In this document: positions 42,884 through 50,755 of the stretch, one piece after another | Layout of the letters: every line of letters begins with the position of its first letter | Position numbering within the stretch: the first letter of the stretch is position 1 | Source: Pelagibius sp. Alg239-R121 | GTDB lineage: Bacteria > Pseudomonadota > Alphaproteobacteria > Kiloniellales > Kiloniellaceae | Assembly: GCF_947331435.1 (NCBI RefSeq) | Contig: NZ_CAMZOF010000010.1 | Coordinates: 1 to 64,000, forward strand | Length of the DNA: 64,000 nt | Reading direction: 5' to 3' | Position numbers and translations under genes: made by a program | The notes under the pieces: model-generated | Database searches by the model: none | What the model was told of the DNA's origin: nothing | The model's input: the letters and a program-made list of their open reading frames with translations, nothing else

Positions 42884-43312
42884 TTACGCTCGGCGCGCCG
42901 TCTTACGACGGCGGTAGAGGTTCAGCCCAACTTCATCGAGCGCCTGCTGTTCGCGCTTGACCTGTTTCGCCTGTTCGCGGCGCTGCTGATTGCTTTCCGC
43001 AGTCTGGTACTTCTTCAACTCCTGAAAGGCGCTGCGCACTTCCTCACGGGTTTCCTCGATCGAACCCTGCAGCGCCTGGATCGACTCCTCGACCCTTTGA
43101 CGGCGCTGTTTGACCGCCGCGGCATAGTTGGGAAAGGCGGCAGATGCCTCCGGCGTGGTTCCTGCGATCACCTTTTCCGACTCGTAGGCCTGATCGATCA
43201 TCGCCAGATCGTTTTGCAGCTTTTCGAGCAATCGCTCCATGTCGGCGAGTTTTTGACGCTTTTCGTCAAGCTCCCACTGATGCACCCGCACCAAACTGTG
43301 TAACGCTGTCAC
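42884..43312 (-). CDS. fliJ: Flagellar FliJ protein
   Basis: A 142-aa coiled-coil protein that escorts chaperones and regulates the export ATPase. Heptads run almost throughout, e.g. LVRVHQWELDEKRQKLADMERLLEKLQNDL near the start. I chose GTG 43312 (TALHSLVRVHQ...) since FliJ relatives begin just before this and GGGGA precedes it; a GTG at 43324 would add four residues. The gene follows fliI in one transcription unit (fliI upstream, 106 bases apart). Confidence 0.8.
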   Translation of the reverse strand: MTALHSLVRVHQWELDEKRQKLADMERLLEKLQNDLAMIDQAYESEKVIAGTTPEASAAFPNYAAAVKQRRQRVEESIQALQGSIEETREEVRSAFQELKKYQTAESNQQRREQAKQVKREQQALDEVGLNLYRRRKTARRA

Positions 43313-43374
43313 TTGTCCCCACACCCTCTTTGAATAGCATTCTTACAACAGGCACCCGTCAATCCGGCCTTCGT

Positions 43375-43405
43375 CCTTAAGCACCGGGGTCCTTAAGCAC
43401 AGGGA
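43375..43405. repeat. 16-bp tandem repeat downstream of fliI
   Basis: Two copies of CCTTAAGCACCGGGGT (43375-43390) and CCTTAAGCACAGGGA (43391-43405) lie head to tail between fliI and fliJ. The half CCTTAAGCACCG also occurs in the tandem repeat at the TPR gene end (21327-21338), so the two loci share a short related sequence. Confidence 0.75.
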
Positions 43406-43418
43406 CGACGTCGCCCAC

Positions 43419-44789
43419 TCATTGTTCCAATGCGGCCTGTGCCTCCGGCATCTGCCACGGTTCGTTCAGCAGGCGCGCGAGTTCGGCATAGCCGTCTCCC
43501 AATTGGAAGCGCTCCTTCTGCCCTTGCGAAAGAAAGGATTCGAGCAAGGGGTAATAGCCGAGCGCTTCGTCGGTCGCGGCATCGCTGCCCTGCTTGTAGG
43601 CGCCGATACGGATCAGTTCGGCCATGTCTTCATAGGTCGAAAGTAAGGTCCGTGCGCGTGTCACAAGCGCGCTCTCGGCATCGTTGTTACAGCCCGGCAT
43701 GGTCCTGGAGATACTGCGTAGAATGTTGATCGCCGGATAGCGGTTGCGCTCGGCAATGCCACGCTCAAGCACGATGTGGCCATCCAGAATGCCGCGCACC
43801 GCGTCGGCTATCGGTTCGTTGTGGTCATCGCCTTCGACCAACACCGTAAAGAGACCTGTGATCGAACCTTGATCGACGCCCGGACCGGCACGTTCCAAAA
43901 GCTGCGGCAACTCGGCAAAGACCGACGGCGTGTAACCTTTACTGGCCGGCGGCTCTCCTGCGGCCAGACCGATTTCACGCATGGCCATGGCGAAACGCGT
44001 CACGGAATCCATCATGCAGAGCACATCTCTGCCCTGGTCGCGGAAATACTCCGCAACGGCAAGTGTCAGATAAGCCGCCTGCCGGCGCATCAAAGGCGGT
44101 TCGTCCGACGTCGCAACAATCACGACTGAGCGTGCGAGACCCTCTTCACCGAGATCATCTTCAAGCCACTCCTGAACCTCACGGCCGCGTTCTCCGATCA
44201 GGCCGATGACGTTGACGTCTGACTGCGTGTAGCGTGCCAGCATGGAGAGCAGCACGGACTTACCGACTCCCGAGCCCGCGAAGATCCCCATGCGCTGACC
44301 GAGGCAGCAGGTCAGGAAGGTGTTGATCGCACGAACCCCCAGGTCGAGCTTGCCCCCCACGCGATTGCGGTTGTGCGCAGGCGGCGGAGAAGCACGCAGA
44401 CGATAGGATTCCAGTCCGCTGGCAAGCGGCCCTTTGCCGTCAATGGGTTCACCCATCGCATTAATGACCCGCCCCAACCAGGCGTGATGCGGCCGGATGA
44501 CCGGGTCAGAGTCGGCGAGTTCGGCCTTACAGCCCAAACCAACGCCGTCGAGGGACCCGAACGGGAGAACCAGGGCCCTTTTGTCCCGAAAGCCGATGAC
44601 CTCCGCCGGCACTCTTCTATTACCCCGGGCCACGAGGTTGCAGCGCGCGCCGATTGAAAGCACCCGGTCCAGGCCTGCGACTTCGACCAGCATGCCCAGG
44701 ATGCCCGCCACGCGTCCATAGATCTGATAAGATGGAATTTGATCGATTTCAGAAATTAGGGACGAAGATAAATTGGGCACCGACACCAT
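43419..44789 (-). CDS. fliI: Flagellum-specific ATP synthase FliI
   Basis: A 456-aa hexameric ATPase energising export. Walker A is [11 protein letters not shown] (171-181). The [18 protein letters not shown] segment and the catalytic glutamate follow, and Walker [19 protein letters not shown] is near 262. ATG 44789. A perfect CtrA-type box lies at 44846-44860, 57 bases upstream. fliJ follows 106 bases later. Confidence 0.96.
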   Translation of the reverse strand: MVSVPNLSSSLISEIDQIPSYQIYGRVAGILGMLVEVAGLDRVLSIGARCNLVARGNRRVPAEVIGFRDKRALVLPFGSLDGVGLGCKAELADSDPVIRPHHAWLGRVINAMGEPIDGKGPLASGLESYRLRASPPPAHNRNRVGGKLDLGVRAINTFLTCCLGQRMGIFAGSGVGKSVLLSMLARYTQSDVNVIGLIGERGREVQEWLEDDLGEEGLARSVVIVATSDEPPLMRRQAAYLTLAVAEYFRDQGRDVLCMMDSVTRFAMAMREIGLAAGEPPASKGYTPSVFAELPQLLERAGPGVDQGSITGLFTVLVEGDDHNEPIADAVRGILDGHIVLERGIAERNRYPAINILRSISRTMPGCNNDAESALVTRARTLLSTYEDMAELIRIGAYKQGSDAATDEALGYYPLLESFLSQGQKERFQLGDGYAELARLLNEPWQMPEAQAALEQ

Positions 44790-45115
44790 CCAAAATTCAA
44801 GGGCTTATAGCTAACCCCACAGACGGGAAAGATGTCCGATTACGCTTAATGTTTATTTAAAAAACGGGAGCCCGACTCTTTTTTGTCACCTCGAAACGGA
44901 AGCTGTTCGCCAAGCTCGATTTTTTTACAAATTCGACTTAACTCTGTTTTTATACGTGTTATCAATTCCTTACCAACGCGCGTTCATGTTTTCGTCACAG
45001 AAATTAGAAATTTGTTCGTACATAAGCGTCTTCGGGTAAGGAATTGTTAATAAAGCTTCCCCAAAATGGTTAACAGACTTAATCTTAACTAATCTTAACC
45101 ATTTGGGTTGCAGCT
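44790..45115. other. Divergent control region fliI / ctrA
   Basis: There is no gene here. The region contains the CtrA box at 44846-44860, a GANTC site at 44874-44878 (the CcrM methylation sequence in alphaproteobacteria) and a cluster of four TTAA half-sites at 45070-45098 just before ctrA, none with N7 spacing. It is a likely site of CtrA autoregulation (inference). Confidence 0.6.
44846..44860. promoter_or_regulatory. CtrA-type box (TTAA-N7-TTAA) upstream of fliI
   Basis: TTAA-TGTTTAT-TTAA is an exact match to the CtrA consensus including spacing. It is 57 bases upstream of the fliI ATG, within promoter range. In Caulobacter fliI and fliJ are CtrA targets. Confidence 0.7.
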
Positions 45116-45853
45116 ATGAGAGTACTTCTGGTCGAGGACGATTCCGCCACAGCACAGGGCATCGAAATGATGCTGCGGTCCGAAGGCTACGTCTGTGATA
45201 CCACCGATATGGGTGAAGACGGCCTCGAGATCGGCAAGATCTATGATTACGATATTATCATTCTCGACCTCATGCTGCCGGACATCGACGGCTATGAGGT
45301 TTTGCGGCGCTTAAGGGCCGCACGTGTCAGGACACCGATCCTTATCCTGTCCGGCCTGAACGGTCTTGACGACAAGATCAAGGGTCTGGGCGTCGGCGCT
45401 GACGACTACCTCACCAAACCCTTCGACAAGCGCGAGTTGATTGCCCGCATTCAGGCAATCGTACGGCGCTCGAAAGGACATTCAGATTCGATCATCCAGA
45501 CTGGCAAGCTGACTGTGAACCTGGATACCCGGACCGTCGAGGTTGACAGCCAGCCGCTGCATCTCACCGGCAAGGAATACGGTATTCTGGAACTGCTGTC
45601 GCTGCGCAAGGGCACGACCCTGACCAAGGAGATGTTCCTGAATCATCTCTATGGCGGCATGGATGAGCCGGAACTCAAGATCATTGATGTCTTCGTCTGC
45701 AAGCTTCGCAAGAAGCTCTCCGCTGCCACCGGCGGTGCGAACTACATCGAAACAGTTTGGGGCCGCGGCTATGTGCTGCGCGATCCGGTCGGCAGCCAGG
45801 AAACCCAGCCTCAGGCCAACTCGGAACCGGAACAGCAAGCTGTTCCAGCGTAA
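45116..45853 (+). CDS. ctrA: Cell-cycle response regulator CtrA
   Basis: A 245-aa OmpR-class response regulator. The phosphoacceptor is D51 in [15 protein letters not shown], with acidic pair near residues 8-9 and K in TKPFDKREL. The DNA-binding winged helix covers 130-230, with [41 protein letters not shown], characteristic of CtrA. The C-terminal tail (about 230-245) is Gln/Pro-rich and ends VPA rather than the AA degron of Caulobacter, so ClpXP control may differ. It is divergent from fliI, and a terminator follows. Confidence 0.96.
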   Translation: MRVLLVEDDSATAQGIEMMLRSEGYVCDTTDMGEDGLEIGKIYDYDIIILDLMLPDIDGYEVLRRLRAARVRTPILILSGLNGLDDKIKGLGVGADDYLTKPFDKRELIARIQAIVRRSKGHSDSIIQTGKLTVNLDTRTVEVDSQPLHLTGKEYGILELLSLRKGTTLTKEMFLNHLYGGMDEPELKIIDVFVCKLRKKLSAATGGANYIETVWGRGYVLRDPVGSQETQPQANSEPEQQAVPA

Positions 45854-45902
45854 CGCCTGATCGTTCCAGGTCTTCGACCTTCACGCCCATCCGGGCGAAT
45901 AG

Positions 45903-45931
45903 CGGCCCGCACCTTCCGGTGCGGGCCGTTT
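45903..45931 (+). terminator. Rho-independent terminator after ctrA
   Basis: The 11-bp stem CGGCCCGCACC/GGTGCGGGCCG closes on a TTCC loop and is followed by TTTGC. It lies 50 bases after the ctrA stop. Confidence 0.8.
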
Positions 45932-46041
45932 GCTATTCCGGCAAATTCCCTTACCAGCAACAGCAACGCTCCCTGCGGCCGACCGGCGTGCTATGATCGG
46001 CGTGTATTACTTCGGGAGCATCCCGCGAATCGCGATTGTGA

Positions 46042-46090
46042 CCGTTGACATTAAAAGAAGTATTTTATATACCTCTTTTAATGTCAACGG
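46042..46090. promoter_or_regulatory. 49-bp palindrome over a sigma-70-like promoter
   Basis: CCGTTGACATTAAAAGA (46042-46058) is repeated exactly in inverted form at 46074-46090. After one mismatch the inner arms GTAT and ATAC extend the pairing, leaving a TTTAT loop. The left arm contains TTGACA (46045-46050), 17 bases before TATACC (46068-46073), a fair promoter. The region is 120 bases upstream of ccoN. A symmetric operator for a dimeric regulator is likely, or it could be a mobile-element relic. Confidence 0.6.
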
Positions 46091-46209
46091 AACGTACAGC
46101 CGATTTGGCGGCGTCCCTGCTTCGGAGGCGATGACGCGAAGCGCCTGAGATTTCTTGTTGGGCTGTTTCACGTCTTTGGGTTTTGGGTTCTGGTTTAGGA
46201 CGACTGTAA

Positions 46210-47856
46210 ATGGTTTCACAACTGACGCCCGGCGAACGGATCGCCGCCCTGATCACCCTCATCCTGCTTGCCGTGATCGGCCTCTTTATGGCAGCAGCCG
46301 GACGGGCCGATCCGCTCGGGGCACACGGCTTTGTCGTGCTGCTGTCGAGCACCGGGCTGATTTTCCTTCTGCTCTCCAAAAGCAACGGCACCCCACCCGA
46401 CCCGGCGCGCCTGCTGCAATACTACGACGACCCCACGAAACTGGGTATCATCCTTTCCATGATCTGGGCCGTCTTCGGATTGTTCATCGGTGTCTGGGTT
46501 GCCAGCCTGCTTGCCTGGCCTGATCTGACTTTCGATGCCGCTTGGGCAAGCTTCGGCCGTTTGCGGCCCGTCCATACCACTTCGGTAATTTTCGGCTTCG
46601 GCGGTAACGCGCTGATCGCCACTTCGCTGCACGTCCTTCAACGCACTTCGCGCGCGCGCCTTCCGGAACAGTTCAGCCCCTGGTTCGTACTCCTGGGCTA
46701 CAACCTCTTCTGCATACTCGCCGTCAGCGGTTACTTCCTGGGGGTCACGCAGTCCAAGGAGTATGCCGAGGCCGAGTGGTACGCCGATATCTGGCTGGTC
46801 ATCGTCTGGGTCGTCTATTTCGGAATTTACATCCGCACCCTGGCGCGGCGTCAGGAACCGCACATCTACGTCGCCAACTGGTACTACATGGCGTTCATCC
46901 TGGTCGTCGCCATGCTGCACATCGTGAACAATCTGGCCATCCCGGTATCGATGGGCCACGCGAAGAGCTACTCGGCTTTCTCGGGTGTGCAGGATGCCAT
47001 GACCCAGTGGTGGTACGGGCACAACGCCGTCGCTTTCTTCCTGACGGCCGGGTTCCTGGGCATGATGTATTACTATCTGCCGAAGCGGGCTGAACGGCCG
47101 ATCTTCTCCTACCGGCTTTCCATCATCAGCTTCTGGGGCATTACCTTCATGTACATGTGGGCAGGCTCCCACCACCTGCACTACACGGCACTACCGCACT
47201 GGGTGCAGACTCTGGGCATGAGCTTCTCGATTGTACTTCTGGTGCCGTCCTGGGCTTCGGCCGGCAATGCGCTCGCAACACTGAATGGCGCCTGGCACAG
47301 GGTAAGAGACGACGCGACCCTGCGCTTCATGATGGTTGCAGCAGTCTTCTACGGTCTGACGACCTTCGAGGGATCCTTCATGGCAATCCGCCCGGTGAAC
47401 TCCCTCTCCCACTACACGGACTGGACGATCGGCCATGTCCACGCGGGCGCACTCGGCTGGGTGGCGATGATCACCTTCGGGACCTTTTACTGCCTCGTGC
47501 CATGGATGTGGAAACAGGAACGTATCTATTCGCCAAAATTGGTGGAGTGGCACTTCTGGCTGGCACTTTCAGGCACCATTGTCTACGTCTTCGCAATGTG
47601 GAACTCCGGCATCATTCAGGGCCTGATGTGGCGGACCTACAACGAGAGCGGCACCCTCACCTACTCCTTCCTGGAGTCCCTGGTCGCAATGGAGCCCTAC
47701 TACATCGCCAGGGCGTTCGGCGGCTTCCTGTTCCTCGCCGGCGCCGTCGTCGGTTCCTACAACATCTGGATGACCATCCGAATGGCGAGAGGCGTGCCGG
47801 CGACGCCCATGGACGATCTGCCGGTGTCACGGCTCGCACCGGAAGCGGGGGAGTAG
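46210..47856 (+). CDS. ccoN: cbb3-type cytochrome c oxidase subunit I (CcoN)
   Basis: A 548-aa haem-copper oxidase catalytic subunit. Twelve or more transmembrane segments are visible. Haem ligands are seen in RLRPVHTTSVIFGFGGN, in MWAGSHHLHYTALPHWVQTLGMSFS and in HYTDWTIGHVHAGALGW. The usual CcoN is about 470-490 aa; the extra residues are two N-terminal helices before the core. First gene of the cbb3 operon; ATG 46210. The upstream palindrome is the only regulatory feature I saw. Confidence 0.95.
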   Translation: MVSQLTPGERIAALITLILLAVIGLFMAAAGRADPLGAHGFVVLLSSTGLIFLLLSKSNGTPPDPARLLQYYDDPTKLGIILSMIWAVFGLFIGVWVASLLAWPDLTFDAAWASFGRLRPVHTTSVIFGFGGNALIATSLHVLQRTSRARLPEQFSPWFVLLGYNLFCILAVSGYFLGVTQSKEYAEAEWYADIWLVIVWVVYFGIYIRTLARRQEPHIYVANWYYMAFILVVAMLHIVNNLAIPVSMGHAKSYSAFSGVQDAMTQWWYGHNAVAFFLTAGFLGMMYYYLPKRAERPIFSYRLSIISFWGITFMYMWAGSHHLHYTALPHWVQTLGMSFSIVLLVPSWASAGNALATLNGAWHRVRDDATLRFMMVAAVFYGLTTFEGSFMAIRPVNSLSHYTDWTIGHVHAGALGWVAMITFGTFYCLVPWMWKQERIYSPKLVEWHFWLALSGTIVYVFAMWNSGIIQGLMWRTYNESGTLTYSFLESLVAMEPYYIARAFGGFLFLAGAVVGSYNIWMTIRMARGVPATPMDDLPVSRLAPEAGE

Positions 47857-47860
47857 AGAG

Positions 47861-48655
47861 ATGTCGGAACTCCATCGTAAGCTCGAGCGCAGCGCCGTCG
47901 GATTTGTCGTTGCCATCATCTTCATGGCCAGCATCGGCGGCTTGGTGGAAATCGCACCTCTCTTCACGATCGACGAGACCGTCGAAGACGCCCCTGATAT
48001 GCGTGTCTACACGCCCTTGGAACTCGCTGGCCGGAACATTTATATCCGTGAGGGCTGCTACGCCTGCCACTCGCAAATGATCCGAACCCTTCAGGACGAG
48101 GTCGAGCGTTATGGCCCCTACTCCCTGGCGGTCGAATCGCAATACGATCATCCGATGCTTTGGGGATCGAAGAGGACCGGTCCGGATCTCGCGCGCCTCG
48201 GCGGCAAGTATTCCGATGCCTGGCATGTCGCCCATTTGATCAACCCGCGCGACGTGGTGCCTGAATCAGTTATGCCGAAATACGGTTGGCTGCAGAGAAA
48301 CGATTTGAGAATCGATGACCTCGGCGCACATCTCTCAGCCATGAAGGCGGTTGGTGTTCCCTACAGCGATGAAATGATCGCGAACGCCACCAACGATGCC
48401 TTTGGGCAAACCCTGCCGGACAGCGACTTCGCTGAAGGCGTGAGTGAGCGCTACGGCGAGGAAACCAATATCAGAGAGTTCGACGGCGACACCTCACGAG
48501 TGACCGAGATGGATGCGCTCGTTGCCTATCTTCAGATCCTAGGCCGCCTCACCGACGCCGCCTATCAGCAAGCCGCCGGGAACCAGTCAAGCCAGGATCA
48601 GCAAGCCCAGAGTCAGCAAGCCCAGAGTCAGCCGTTGGGGAGTACCGCCAAATGA
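47861..48655 (+). CDS. ccoO: cbb3-type oxidase subunit II (CcoO)
   Basis: A 264-aa membrane-anchored monohaem cytochrome c. One N-terminal transmembrane segment is followed by the haem-binding motif CYACH (C66-H70) in EGCYACHSQMIRT. WHVAHLINPRDVVPESVMPKYGWL supplies the methionine ligand region. Ordinary CcoO is about 200-245 aa; the extra C-terminal tail is Gln-rich and made of a 15-base tandem repeat (48588-48631). It overlaps ccoQ by ATGA. Confidence 0.94.
   Translation: MSELHRKLERSAVGFVVAIIFMASIGGLVEIAPLFTIDETVEDAPDMRVYTPLELAGRNIYIREGCYACHSQMIRTLQDEVERYGPYSLAVESQYDHPMLWGSKRTGPDLARLGGKYSDAWHVAHLINPRDVVPESVMPKYGWLQRNDLRIDDLGAHLSAMKAVGVPYSDEMIANATNDAFGQTLPDSDFAEGVSERYGEETNIREFDGDTSRVTEMDALVAYLQILGRLTDAAYQQAAGNQSSQDQQAQSQQAQSQPLGSTAK
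48588..48631. repeat. 15-bp in-frame tandem repeat in ccoO
   Basis: CAAGCCCAGAGTCAG occurs twice exactly (48602-48616, 48617-48631), with a shorter diverged copy before it. In frame it encodes QAQSQ repeats at the CcoO C-terminus. Expansion would not affect the haem domain. Confidence 0.85.
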
Positions 48656-48822
48656 TTGCTGATCACGAAACCCTGGTCGCCATCGCAAAAAGCTGGGGGC
48701 TCTTCTACCTCATCGCGATGTCGATCGGCGTTCTGCTCTATGCCTTTTGGCCAAGGAACCGAAAGCGCTTTGAAAAAGCCAAGATGAGCATTCTCGAAAA
48801 GGACGACCGGCCATGGCACTAG
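48652..48822 (+). CDS. ccoQ: cbb3-type oxidase subunit CcoQ
   Basis: A 56-aa single-span membrane protein. The transmembrane segment is GLFYLIAMSIGVLLYAFW (residues 16-33), followed by a basic PRNRKRFEKAK tail, the usual CcoQ layout. It stabilises the oxidase. The start overlaps the ccoO stop (ATGA), and the end overlaps the ccoP start by ten bases. Confidence 0.88.
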   Translation: MIADHETLVAIAKSWGLFYLIAMSIGVLLYAFWPRNRKRFEKAKMSILEKDDRPWH

Positions 48823-49688
48823 AGGAACGCGATCCGGTCACAGGACGAATGACCACGGGCCATGAGTGGAACGGGATCAAAGAGCTCGACACGCCCGTTC
48901 CAAAAGTTGTGATTTTCTTTTTGTCGCTGGCCAGCCTGATCGCCGTCATTTACTGGGTCCTCCTGCCGGCATGGCCTTTGGGCACGACCTACACGAAGGG
49001 TATTCTCGGCGTAGACCAGCGTGCAACAGTCAAGCAGCGGCTGGAAGACGCGCAGGCCGAAAGATCCGCCTGGATGCAGCAGATCGAGCAAGGCGACGCC
49101 GAGAGCATCCGGGCCGACCCAAACCTGATGCGGATCGTGCGTGAATCGGGCCGCACACTCTTTGGCGACAATTGCGCGGTCTGCCATGGAATAGAGGGAA
49201 CCGGAGGAAAAGGCTATCCGAGCCTCACAGACGAAGCATGGCTGTGGGGCGGCGATGCCGAGAGCATTGCGGAAACCCTACGTGTCGGTATCAATGCCGC
49301 GCACGATGAGACACGGGCGTCGCAGATGCTGGCGTTCGGCAAGGACGAGCTACTGACCCGCAGTGAAATCGGTGATCTGGTGAGTTACGTCCGCTCACTG
49401 GGTAAGCCCGGCGTAGATGACCGGTCTTCGGCAGAAGAAATCGCGCGTGGCGAAGAGGCCTTCATTGAGAACTGTGCTTCCTGTCACGGTGACAGTGCCG
49501 AAGGCGATATCGAGCAAGGCGCACCGAACCTGACCGACAACGAGTGGATTTACGGCGGCGACCGCCGGACACTCCACACCACGATCTACTCCGGTCGGCA
49601 GGGCCAGATGCCGAGTTGGCAAGGCCGGCTGTCGGACGCGGAGCGTCAAATTCTGACACTCTATATATTGTCGCTGCAGGAGAAGTAG
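48813..49688 (+). CDS. ccoP: cbb3-type oxidase dihaem subunit III (CcoP)
   Basis: A 291-aa membrane-anchored cytochrome with two c-type haem sites, CAVCH (121-125) and CASCH (221-225). An N-terminal FixP-type segment is followed by a transmembrane span (VVIFFLSLASLIAVIYWVLLP). The conserved GYPSLTDEAWLWGG and PNLTDNEWIYGG pair are the distal ligand loops. Overlaps ccoQ. Subunit of the complete oxidase N-O-Q-P. Confidence 0.95.
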   Translation: MALEERDPVTGRMTTGHEWNGIKELDTPVPKVVIFFLSLASLIAVIYWVLLPAWPLGTTYTKGILGVDQRATVKQRLEDAQAERSAWMQQIEQGDAESIRADPNLMRIVRESGRTLFGDNCAVCHGIEGTGGKGYPSLTDEAWLWGGDAESIAETLRVGINAAHDETRASQMLAFGKDELLTRSEIGDLVSYVRSLGKPGVDDRSSAEEIARGEEAFIENCASCHGDSAEGDIEQGAPNLTDNEWIYGGDRRTLHTTIYSGRQGQMPSWQGRLSDAERQILTLYILSLQEK

Positions 49689-49690
49689 AA

Positions 49691-49885
49691 ATGAGCCGTT
49701 TCGCACTTCGCCTTCCAGGAAAGCGTATTGGACTCCTTGTCGCTGTCGTTGTCCTTACGGGTTTCGCCGCCGCCAACATCCATCTGGTCTATGTCGCGAC
49801 GTCATCCCAGCCGGATTGCGCAGCACACTTTAAGACACCACAAGAAAACGGTGCGGGATTTCGCGCCGCAAAGTCGGCCTGTTGA
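49691..49885 (+). CDS. Small membrane protein downstream of ccoP
   Basis: A 64-aa protein beginning MSRFALRLPGKRIGLLVAVV, starting three bases after the ccoP stop with a good ribosome binding site (GGAGAAGTAG) inside it. One transmembrane span (about residues 13-30) is followed by a short polar tail with two cysteines (near 43 and at the last residue). Similar short proteins occur near cbb3 operons but I cannot name this one. A role in assembly is possible (inference). Confidence 0.6.
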   Translation: MSRFALRLPGKRIGLLVAVVVLTGFAAANIHLVYVATSSQPDCAAHFKTPQENGAGFRAAKSAC

Positions 49886-49930
49886 AACTCTTTTTAGGTT
49901 CAATCCGTCGCCGTCGAGAGGATCCTTGAT

Positions 49931-50716
49931 ATGCCAGGTACCGATCTGACAGAACAACCGGCCCCCCTGCTGAAACACGATCGGGATAAGGGCCTCGCAC
50001 CTGCCGATGCCATGCTTTGGCTGCGCAGCGGTTGGGCCGACCTTGTCGAGCAGCCAGGTGTCAGTATCATCTATGGCTGCGGTGTATTTATGCTGTCTGT
50101 CCTCACGATCGCCGGATTGTTTTTCCTGGCCATGGACTATCTGTTGCTCCCGGCGATGGCCGGCTTCATCGTCGTCGGTCCATTATTGGCACTTGGGCTC
50201 TATCAGAAAAGCCGGCTGCTCGAAGCCCGTCAAACGGTCGCCCTCTCCGAGATGGTTTTCGTCAAACCCCTGTCGGGCGCGCAAGTCCTGTTCACAGGCG
50301 TAATCCTCTGTGGACTGGTTCTGCTCTGGATGCGCGCCGCCGTCATCATCTATGCCTTGTTTTTCGGCCTGCATCCCTTTGCCGGTATCGATGAATTTAT
50401 TCCGACCCTGTTCCTGACCTGGACGGGATGGGCGATGTTGTTTGTCGGCAGTTGTATCGGCGCCCTGTTCGCGGCCTTTTCCTTTGCAATCAGCACCTTC
50501 TCGATCCCCATGTTGCTCGATGAGAAGACCGACGCCTTTACCGCGATGGGTACCAGCATTTCCTTGGTCTGGAACAACCTGCCGGTGATGATCGCCTGGG
50601 GCTGCCTTGTGCTTGGCCTTACACTACTGGGTCTCGCAACGGCGATGATTGGTCTCATCGTGGTCTTTCCCCTCCTGGGGCACGCAACCTGGCACGCTTA
50701 CAAAGCGATCCGTTAA
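49931..50716 (+). CDS. DUF2189 integral membrane protein
   Basis: A 261-aa membrane protein with about six transmembrane segments. The layout and sequence (GPLLALGLYQKSRLLEA, FSIPMLLDEKTDAFTAMGTSI, PLLGHATWHAYKAI at the end) match the DUF2189 family, function unknown. It lies between the oxidase subunits and ccoI, where ccoG and ccoH usually sit, so it may be linked to cbb3 biogenesis or use. Confidence 0.8.
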   Translation: MPGTDLTEQPAPLLKHDRDKGLAPADAMLWLRSGWADLVEQPGVSIIYGCGVFMLSVLTIAGLFFLAMDYLLLPAMAGFIVVGPLLALGLYQKSRLLEARQTVALSEMVFVKPLSGAQVLFTGVILCGLVLLWMRAAVIIYALFFGLHPFAGIDEFIPTLFLTWTGWAMLFVGSCIGALFAAFSFAISTFSIPMLLDEKTDAFTAMGTSISLVWNNLPVMIAWGCLVLGLTLLGLATAMIGLIVVFPLLGHATWHAYKAIR

Positions 50717-50755
50717 CTCGTTTCCTGAGAAACCGATGGCCGGGGCAGCACAGAC

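Larger units (their letters stand above)
45854..46209. other. Intergenic region ctrA / ccoN
   Basis: There is no convincing gene. It holds the ctrA terminator (45903-45931) and the large palindrome with an embedded sigma-70-like promoter (46042-46090). I saw no FNR/FixK box (TTGAT-N4-ATCAA), although ccoNOQP is often under FNR-type control. Confidence 0.6.

Noticed and set aside
46007-46219. A 70-codon minus-strand frame across the ccoN upstream region
   Set aside because: It crosses the large palindrome and promoter, and the peptide looks like translated inverted repeat. I found no supporting signal.
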